Assembly: GCF_006442205.1 (NCBI RefSeq)
Contig: NZ_VFVR01000003.1
Span: forward strand, 577,740 to 641,739
Length of the DNA: 64,000 bases
Direction of reading: 5' to 3'
From: Mesorhizobium sp. B2-3-12
Lineage (GTDB): Bacteria; Pseudomonadota; Alphaproteobacteria; Rhizobiales; Rhizobiaceae
A program made the position numbers and the translations under genes. This document shows, one piece after another, positions 59,270 to 64,000 of this stretch. The first letter of the stretch is position 1, and each line of letters opens with the position of its first letter. The notes under the pieces were generated by a model, which saw nothing but the letters and a program-made list of their open reading frames with translations, was not told the origin of the DNA and did not search any database.

Positions 59270-60094
59270 ATGTGGCTCCTGAAGCGCACGGCGTTCTATC
59301 TTCTGGTCGGGGCGATCGTGCTCATCGCGGTGTTCCCGTTCTACTACGCCATCGTCACCAGCCTGAAATCGGGGACCGAGCTGTTCCAGGCCGGTCCATG
59401 GCCGAAAGAGCCAAGCCTCGACAATTATCGCAATGTGCTGGCCGAGGGCGCCTTCCTGCGCAACCTCCTGAACTCGCTGATCGTCTCGGGCGCGGTGGTG
59501 GCGCTCTCGCTGTTCCTCGGCGTCACTGCCGCCTACGCACTGGCGCGTATCCGTTTTCGCGGCCGCTCGGCATTGCTGTTCGCCATCCTGTCGGTCTCGA
59601 TGTTCCCGCAGGTGGCGGTGCTGGCCGGGTTGTTCGAACTGGTGCGGCTGTTCGGCCTCTACAATTCGCTCGTCGCGCTGATCTTCTCCTACATGATCTT
59701 CACCTTGCCGTTCACCGTCTGGGTGCTCACCGCCTTTGTCCGCGACCTGCCGGTCGAGGTCGAGGAGGCGGCGATCCTCGACGGCGCGACGCCGTGGATC
59801 ATCATCACGCGCATCTTCCTGCCGCTGATGTGGCCGGCGCTGGCGACCACCGGACTGCTGGCCTTCATCGGCGCCTGGAACGAGTTCCTGTTCGCGCTGA
59901 CTTTCACCTCCAACGATGCGCGGCGGACCGTGCCGGTGGCGATCGCGCTGCTCTCGGGCAATTCGCAGTTCGAAATCCCCTGGGGCAACATCATGGCCGC
60001 CTCGGTGATCGTCACGGTGCCGCTGGTGGTGCTGGTGCTGATCTTCCAGCGCAAGATCGTCTCCGGCCTCACCGCCGGCGGGGTAAAGGGGTGA
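59270..60094 (+). CDS. Sugar ABC transporter permease (ThuG/MalG-like)
   Basis: A 274-residue inner-membrane permease with six helices. EAA loop E-E-A-A-I-L-D-G-A-T-P-W-I-I-I-T-R-I-F-L-P-L at ~164-185. The ATG lies one base after the preceding stop, so the two permeases are co-translated. The expected ATPase gene (ThuK/MalK type) is absent: the following gene runs the other way. The transporter must borrow an ATPase encoded elsewhere. Confidence 0.93.
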   Translation: MWLLKRTAFYLLVGAIVLIAVFPFYYAIVTSLKSGTELFQAGPWPKEPSLDNYRNVLAEGAFLRNLLNSLIVSGAVVALSLFLGVTAAYALARIRFRGRSALLFAILSVSMFPQVAVLAGLFELVRLFGLYNSLVALIFSYMIFTLPFTVWVLTAFVRDLPVEVEEAAILDGATPWIIITRIFLPLMWPALATTGLLAFIGAWNEFLFALTFTSNDARRTVPVAIALLSGNSQFEIPWGNIMAASVIVTVPLVVLVLIFQRKIVSGLTAGGVKG

Positions 60095-60102
60095 GGGGGC
60101 GC

Positions 60103-60441
60103 TCAGAAATCGGGCGCGTTGCCGATCTTCTGCTTGATCTCCAGCGCCCAGGCCCGGCCCTCGTCGCCGCCCCATAAGAGCCAGGCGATGTATCCGGCCG
60201 AGGGATTGTCCTCATTGCCGTAGTTCTTGCCGCGCTTGTCGACCTCGTGGCGGGCAAAGTAGCTGACCATGCGGCGGATGGTGGACGGCGCCAGCTTCTC
60301 GCGGTTCTTCAGTTCAGTCGCCCGCGCCACGCCGATCTCGGTGCCGCCACGGCCGAATTGTTTGCGCAGCCGCAGGCCCTTGGCGGCATTGTCGGCCACC
60401 ACTTGCGGGCAGCGCAGGTCGATCTCGTCGATCTCGTTCAT
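60103..60441 (-). CDS. Orphan small protein with phage XkdF-like domain
   Basis: A 112-residue cytoplasmic protein. R-A-T-E-L-K-N-R-E-K-L-A-P-S-T-I-R-R-M-V-S-Y-F-A-R-H-E is followed by P-S-A-G-Y-I-A-W-L-L-W-G-G-D-E-G-R-A-W-A. This matches a module found at the start of some phage structural or maturation proteins (XkdF-like) but here is free-standing in a non-phage context. Function unknown. The ATG at 60441 has CAGGGGGA six bases before. Convergent with the ABC permease genes. Confidence 0.7.
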   Translation of the reverse strand: MNEIDEIDLRCPQVVADNAAKGLRLRKQFGRGGTEIGVARATELKNREKLAPSTIRRMVSYFARHEVDKRGKNYGNEDNPSAGYIAWLLWGGDEGRAWALEIKQKIGNAPDF

Positions 60442-60596
60442 GTCGTCCCCCTGTGCCGGAAGCTGTAGCCGATGAAGGGAATGCCGCAAAGCCGGGACGG
60501 TTCAGATGCGCGAATGTAGGAACCGGCCGGCGCGTCGCGTCCTTGGGAGGTAGAGCACCCTGCCGGGACCCCGGCGACGCCTTGAAGGAGCCGATC

Positions 60597-61340
60597 ATGA
60601 TCACCTTTCCCAACGAATCCGCCAAATACCGCACCCAGCGCGAAAAGCTCTTGAAGAAGGAAATCGAGCTGCGCCGCGCCATGGAAGCCGTTGCCGAGGC
60701 GCGCCGGGCGCTGCCGCCCGGCGGGCTGGTGCCGAAGGATTATGTGTTCGAGGGGCTGGATATCGCCGGCAAGGCCGCGAGGATAAAACTGTCGGAGCTG
60801 TTCGCGCCCGGCAAGGATACGCTGATCCTCTACAACATGATGTTCCCGCGCCACCCGCAGGAGACGCGCGACGTGGCGACCAGCGGCGGCACGGCGAAGC
60901 TCGCGCGGCCCGACCAGCCATGCCCGTCCTGCACGGCGCTGCTCGACCAGTTCGACGGCGCGGTCGGCCATCTCGAGGCCGCCGGCTTCAACTTCGCCGT
61001 CGTGGCCAAGACGGCGTTGGAAAACCTGGTCACGCTCGGCCGCGACAAGGGCTGGCGCAACATGCGGCTGGTGTCGTCGGCCAACAACAGCTTCAAGCGC
61101 GACTACAATGCCGAGTCGGCCGACGGCGCGCAGATCCCGCTGCTGTCGGTGTTTCACAGGGATAGCGACGGTATCAGGCATTTCTGGTCGTCGGAGCTCG
61201 GCTTCGCGCCGACCGATCCCGGCCAGGACCCGCGTGCCATCGGCACCTGCGAGATCCTGTGGAACCTGATGGATTTCACGCCGCAGGGCCGGCCGGACTG
61301 GCGCGAGCAGCTGCAATATGGTGAGGCCTGCTGTCGCTGA
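60597..61340 (+). CDS. DUF899 thioredoxin-like protein
   Basis: A 247-residue cytoplasmic protein of the DUF899 family. It begins L-K-K-E-I-E-L-R-R-A-M-E and continues Y-N-M-M-F-P-R, C-P-S-C-T-A-L-L-D-Q-F-D-G-A (a CxxC-like pair), and R-L-V-S-S-A-N-N-S-F-K-R-D-Y. The C-terminus has S-V-F-H-R-D-S-D-G-I-R-H-F-W-S-S-E-L. The family is thioredoxin-fold and of unknown activity; the Cys pair suggests a redox role. GAAGGAG precedes the ATG. Confidence 0.88.
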   Translation: MITFPNESAKYRTQREKLLKKEIELRRAMEAVAEARRALPPGGLVPKDYVFEGLDIAGKAARIKLSELFAPGKDTLILYNMMFPRHPQETRDVATSGGTAKLARPDQPCPSCTALLDQFDGAVGHLEAAGFNFAVVAKTALENLVTLGRDKGWRNMRLVSSANNSFKRDYNAESADGAQIPLLSVFHRDSDGIRHFWSSELGFAPTDPGQDPRAIGTCEILWNLMDFTPQGRPDWREQLQYGEACCR

Positions 61341-61350
61341 CGCAAGTCGT

Positions 61351-61569
61351 TCAGCCCTTCTGCTTTAGTTCGGAATGGCTTTTCAGTACATGGTCGCCGT
61401 CGGCCTGTTCGATCAGGTAGGCGGGTTCTCCCGGGCTGGCCTCGCGCACCACTTCCACGCCCTTGATCGTGCGCTTTACCTCCCTGGTGAAGCTCCTGCT
61501 TACCTTGCCGTCGGCGGTATGCGCGCCCCACTTCCAGGTCACGCGTGCTCCCTTGCGCAGCTTCTGCAT
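61351..61569 (-). CDS. DUF2945 (HVA1/TUDOR-like) small protein
   Basis: A 72-residue protein. K-G-A-R-V-T-W-K-W-G-A-H-T-A-D-G-K-V and S-P-G-E-P-A-Y-L-I-E-Q-A-D-G-D-H-V-L-K-S-H-S-E-L match DUF2945, small beta-barrel proteins often found near stress genes. GGAGG lies seven bases before the ATG at 61569. It is convergent with the DUF899 gene. Confidence 0.85.
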   Translation of the reverse strand: MQKLRKGARVTWKWGAHTADGKVSRSFTREVKRTIKGVEVVREASPGEPAYLIEQADGDHVLKSHSELKQKG

Positions 61570-61677
61570 GTCGGCACCTCCGGCGGGGGAATGTTTCGCG
61601 CCGCTAACGGTTCCTGAGAACCAAAGGCCGGACCGGACGTTGGCCTTGTCCATTCACCCCCATCACAGGAGCGCCCC

Positions 61678-62100
61678 ATGACCGACAAAAGCCTCGCCGA
61701 AATTGCCGAGAAGATGCGCGATATCGATGTCGCCATGCTGTCCACCCACACGCAAGGCGGTGCCATTGCCGGCCGGCCGATGAGTAACAACCAGGACGTC
61801 GAATATGACGGCTCCTCCTTCTACTTCACCTGGGACAAGTCGCAGGTGGTGGAGGATATCGAACGCGACGCCAATGTGTCGCTGGCCTTCAAGGGCGAGG
61901 ATGGTTTCTGGGTCGCGGTTGAGGGCAAGGCCGAGATCATCCGCGACAAGGCTGCCTTCGAGGAACACTGGACCGACGATATCGACGAGTGGTTCGAACA
62001 GGGCACCGATACGCCCGGGCTGGCCATGATCAAGATCGAAGCCGTTCGCGCCCATTACTGGGATGGTGAGGACGAGGGCGAGGTGACCCTGTCGTCTTGA
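61678..62100 (+). CDS. Pyridoxamine 5'-phosphate oxidase-like general stress protein
   Basis: A 140-residue split-barrel flavin-binding fold. I-A-E-K-M-R-D-I-D-V-A-M-L-S-T, G-R-P-M-S-N-N, then S-Q-V-V-E-D-I-E-R-D-A-N-V-S-L-A-F, G-F-W-V-A-V-E-G-K-A-E-I-I and a C-terminal H-Y-W-D-G mark the GsiB/PPOX-like general stress group. It probably binds FMN. AGGAGCG precedes the ATG. Confidence 0.88.
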   Translation: MTDKSLAEIAEKMRDIDVAMLSTHTQGGAIAGRPMSNNQDVEYDGSSFYFTWDKSQVVEDIERDANVSLAFKGEDGFWVAVEGKAEIIRDKAAFEEHWTDDIDEWFEQGTDTPGLAMIKIEAVRAHYWDGEDEGEVTLSS

Positions 62101-62252
62101 CACGCCGGCAGGCAACCTCGCCGCATCCCCGCTGGCTTCAGTGTCCTTGATCCGCGCTTCAAGTGGCTGCTGAAGCCGCTCAAGTCGGCCGGAACATCGG
62201 ATGATCCGCCGCATTGATAGGAGACGGTTGCGACCCCTTTCACGGATTCGAA

Positions 62253-63248
62253 GTGCGACCCACACTTAAAGACCTATGGGACCTGGTGCGAGAAAGCGTG
62301 GTTGGCTTTGTCAACGACAATGCCCTCAGTCATGGCGCGGCAATGGCGTTCTATGCCGCCACGTCGCTGGCCCCGGTTCTGATCATCGTCGTGGCGATCG
62401 CCGGCATCGCCTTTGGTCACGACGCGGCGCAGTTGGCTCTGTCCGCCCAGATATCGGGGTTGATGGGTTCGGAAAGCGCTGCGCTCCTTCAGACGGCGCT
62501 CCAAGGGGCGTCCAGCAGATCATCGGGGACCCTGGCGGCGCTCATCGGCGTCGCCACTTTGCTCGTCACCGCCTCCGCGGTGTTTGGCGAGATGCAGCAG
62601 GCCCTGAATGCAATATGGAAGGTTGAAGCCAAGGGAAGTTCGCTGTCGCGTCTCTTGCGCGCGCGTGCGGCAAGTCTCGGCCTGGTCGCCGCCCTCGGCT
62701 TTATGCTGCTGGTATCCCTGGTGGCGAGCGCGGCGATCTCTGCTTTGGGCACCGTGATCAGCGCTCATCTGCCGTTCGGCGCATTCGTTCTGAGCGCGAT
62801 CAACACCCTGATTTCCTTTTGCCTGATCTCGGTGATGTTCGCCGCGATCTACAAGGTGCTGCCGGACCGTGCCTTGCAATGGCGGGATGTCGGGATTGGC
62901 GCCGTCGTGACCGCCGCCCTGTTCACATTGGGGAAATCGCTTATCGGTTGGTATATCGGCACCAGCGCGATCGCGTCATCCTACGGCGCGGCCGGGGGGC
63001 TGCTCGTCATACTGCTCTGGGTCTATTATTCATCGGAAATCTTTCTGCTCGGTGCGGAGCTGACCCGCGCCTATTCCGTTAGACGGGGGAGCCGATCCGA
63101 CCTGGACGGGTTGGTTCAAAATGCTCCGGCACCGGAAAACCTTCCAATCCGCCAAAGACCCAGCTCTTCGGGCTCCGTGGCGTTGTTAGCGGTAGCGTGC
63201 GTCAGCGCAGTGATGACAGCCTTTCTGCTGGGGCCTCGTCGCCCGTAG
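62253..63248 (+). CDS. YihY/BrkB-family inner-membrane protein
   Basis: A 331-residue protein with six hydrophobic helices. N-A-L-S-H-G-A-A-M-A-F-Y-A-A-T-S-L-A-P-V near residue 23, T-A-S-A-V-F-G-E-M-Q-Q-A-L-N-A-I-W, and S-S-Y-G-A-A-G-G-L-L-V-I-L-L-W-V-Y-Y-S-S-E-I-F-L-L-G-A-E are the family landmarks. The family is conserved and of unclear role; it is not RNase BN. The GTG start at 62253 is chosen by family alignment; a TTG at 62214 in the same frame is possible. A seventh hydrophobic segment lies at the C-terminus. Confidence 0.88.
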   Translation: MRPTLKDLWDLVRESVVGFVNDNALSHGAAMAFYAATSLAPVLIIVVAIAGIAFGHDAAQLALSAQISGLMGSESAALLQTALQGASSRSSGTLAALIGVATLLVTASAVFGEMQQALNAIWKVEAKGSSLSRLLRARAASLGLVAALGFMLLVSLVASAAISALGTVISAHLPFGAFVLSAINTLISFCLISVMFAAIYKVLPDRALQWRDVGIGAVVTAALFTLGKSLIGWYIGTSAIASSYGAAGGLLVILLWVYYSSEIFLLGAELTRAYSVRRGSRSDLDGLVQNAPAPENLPIRQRPSSSGSVALLAVACVSAVMTAFLLGPRRP

Positions 63249-63330
63249 GGAGAGGAGAAGGGACGCGGCTGGCAACCTCACCGCATCTGCCGCGTTGGGT
63301 CTGCGAGGACCACCTTCACGGAGCGTTTCG

Positions 63331-63876
63331 ATGAAACCGCATCTCGCCATTGCCATGCTGGCCCTTCTGGCCGGAACGCCTTCAGCCTTTGCCCAGCAGG
63401 CGGCCAGCACCTTGCCGGCTGTCTCGGAGAACAAGGTCGACACCGACACCTTCACCAAGACGCTGGTCAGTGCCAACCGCTTCGAGATCGAAAGCAGCAA
63501 GCTGGCGCTGAAGAAGGGCGTCGCCGCCGATGTCGGGGATTTCGCCGAACTGATGGTCAAGGACCACACCAAGGCCGGCCAGGATTTCAAGGCGGCGCTG
63601 GAAAAGAGCCAGGCCACGGCATCCATCAAGCCCGAAGGGCCGCCGCTGCTGCCCAAGGATCAGGCAATGCTCGACCAACTCGAGGCGCTGGACGGCGAGG
63701 CCTTCCAGGTCAAGTACATCACCTTGCAGACGCAGGCGCACAAGCAGGCGGTGGCGATGTTTTCCACCTATGCCCGCTCCGGCGACGACCCGGCGCTGAA
63801 GGAATTCGCCAAGAAGACGCTGGAAACGCTGAAGATGCACGAGATGCATCTGAGGGACGTGGCGGCGGTGCATTAG
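63331..63876 (+). CDS. Secreted DUF4142 protein
   Basis: A 181-residue exported protein. Signal peptide (cleaved at F-A-Q-Q, residue ~22). The four-helix DUF4142 (ferritin-like) domain follows: F-E-I-E-S-S-K-L-A-L-K-K-G, V-G-D-F-A-E-L-M-V-K-D-H-T-K-A, Y-I-T-L-Q-T-Q-A-H-K-Q-A-V-A-M-F and M-H-E-M-H-L-R-D. Paired His residues may bind a metal. Members accumulate under stress; activity unknown. The ATG at 63331 has GGAG eight bases before. Confidence 0.9.
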   Translation: MKPHLAIAMLALLAGTPSAFAQQAASTLPAVSENKVDTDTFTKTLVSANRFEIESSKLALKKGVAADVGDFAELMVKDHTKAGQDFKAALEKSQATASIKPEGPPLLPKDQAMLDQLEALDGEAFQVKYITLQTQAHKQAVAMFSTYARSGDDPALKEFAKKTLETLKMHEMHLRDVAAVH

Positions 63877-63904
63877 GATTCGACAGTCAGGACGGATCAA
63901 GAAA

Positions 63905-64000
63905 AGCGCCCTACGGCGCCCCTCTCTGTCCTGCCGGACATCTCCCCCTCTTGGGGGGAGATTGGCTGTCATTGCGGCCTTCGCCAATTCTCAACGCTGC
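63905..64000. repeat. Family B palindromic repeat, cut by the window end
   Basis: Begins CGGCGCCCCTCTCTGTCCTGCC, then CATCTCCCCCTCTTGGGGGGAGAT (a variant inner hairpin). It ends with TTCGCCAATTCTCAACGCTG, which is like the central unit of the copy at 33130-33302. The right part lies outside. Confidence 0.8.

Noticed and set aside
60103..60441. A prophage at the XkdF-like gene
   Set aside because: No integrase, capsid, terminase or attachment repeats in the neighbourhood; only one module is present.

Overview
The window reads as chromosomal DNA of a high-GC alphaproteobacterium of the Hyphomicrobiales, most like Mesorhizobium or a close relative. The reasons are the lrp / trxB / lsrB gene order, rhizobial-type intergenic palindromic repeats (two families, nine copies), a PrsD/PrsE-type secretion cassette with an ExsH-like glycanase, and general protein character. 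About 66 protein genes are supported. No rRNA, tRNA, CRISPR array, intact insertion sequence or prophage was seen. The genus is an inference from gene content; no database was searched.

Layout, left to right. Positions 1-7463 hold mostly secreted or membrane hypothetical proteins, a Tat-type FAD oxidase and a lipid kinase, with an unexplained 750-base gene-free stretch at 5770-6524. Positions 7556-11297 are a tightly overlapping three-gene catabolic operon (GMC oxidoreductase, enolase-superfamily enzyme, beta-hydroxyacid dehydrogenase). Positions 11503-15431 carry a long-form purC, a dehalogenase-like hydrolase, a hotdog thioesterase, and an HxlR regulator divergent from an FMN reductase across a clear operator. 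Positions 15496-16273 are a gene graveyard (repeat, ParE-like, AraC-like and ABC-ATPase remnants). Positions 16270-17912 encode an ECF42-type sigma factor and its DGPF partner behind a matching promoter.

Positions 19350-23922 form a secretion cassette: an RTX/GH16 glycanase followed by its type I ABC transporter and membrane fusion protein. Then come a CorC-like membrane protein, a LysR/alcohol dehydrogenase divergent pair with a dyad, a gamma-glutamylcyclotransferase and two extensin-like proteins. Positions 32602-33075 are greA behind an attenuator-like terminator. Positions 33329-40026 hold every step for making and attaching LPS core heptose (gmhA, hldE, gmhB, hldD, waaC, waaF), followed by a core-type glycosyltransferase.

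Positions 41065-45042 are the most interesting part. An Lrp-type regulator, trxB and the LysR gene lsrB (vtlR) are followed by an intergenic region with two candidate small RNAs. Each displays the same anti-Shine-Dalgarno loop and ends in an intrinsic terminator. This matches in position and design the AbcR (alpha-r15) riboregulators known next to lsrB in related bacteria. An EF-G paralogue lacking the catalytic histidine lies just beyond.

Positions 47338-52742 contain three cyclic-di-GMP-related proteins (one GGDEF-EAL, two tandem EAL) around a cupin and an aspartate aminotransferase. Positions 52827-56900 hold a GST, a cold shock gene with a consensus promoter and long leader, Ogt and a lytic transglycosylase. 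Positions 57038-60094 encode a sugar ABC importer without an ATPase gene. The right end (60103-63876) is a run of small stress-type genes.
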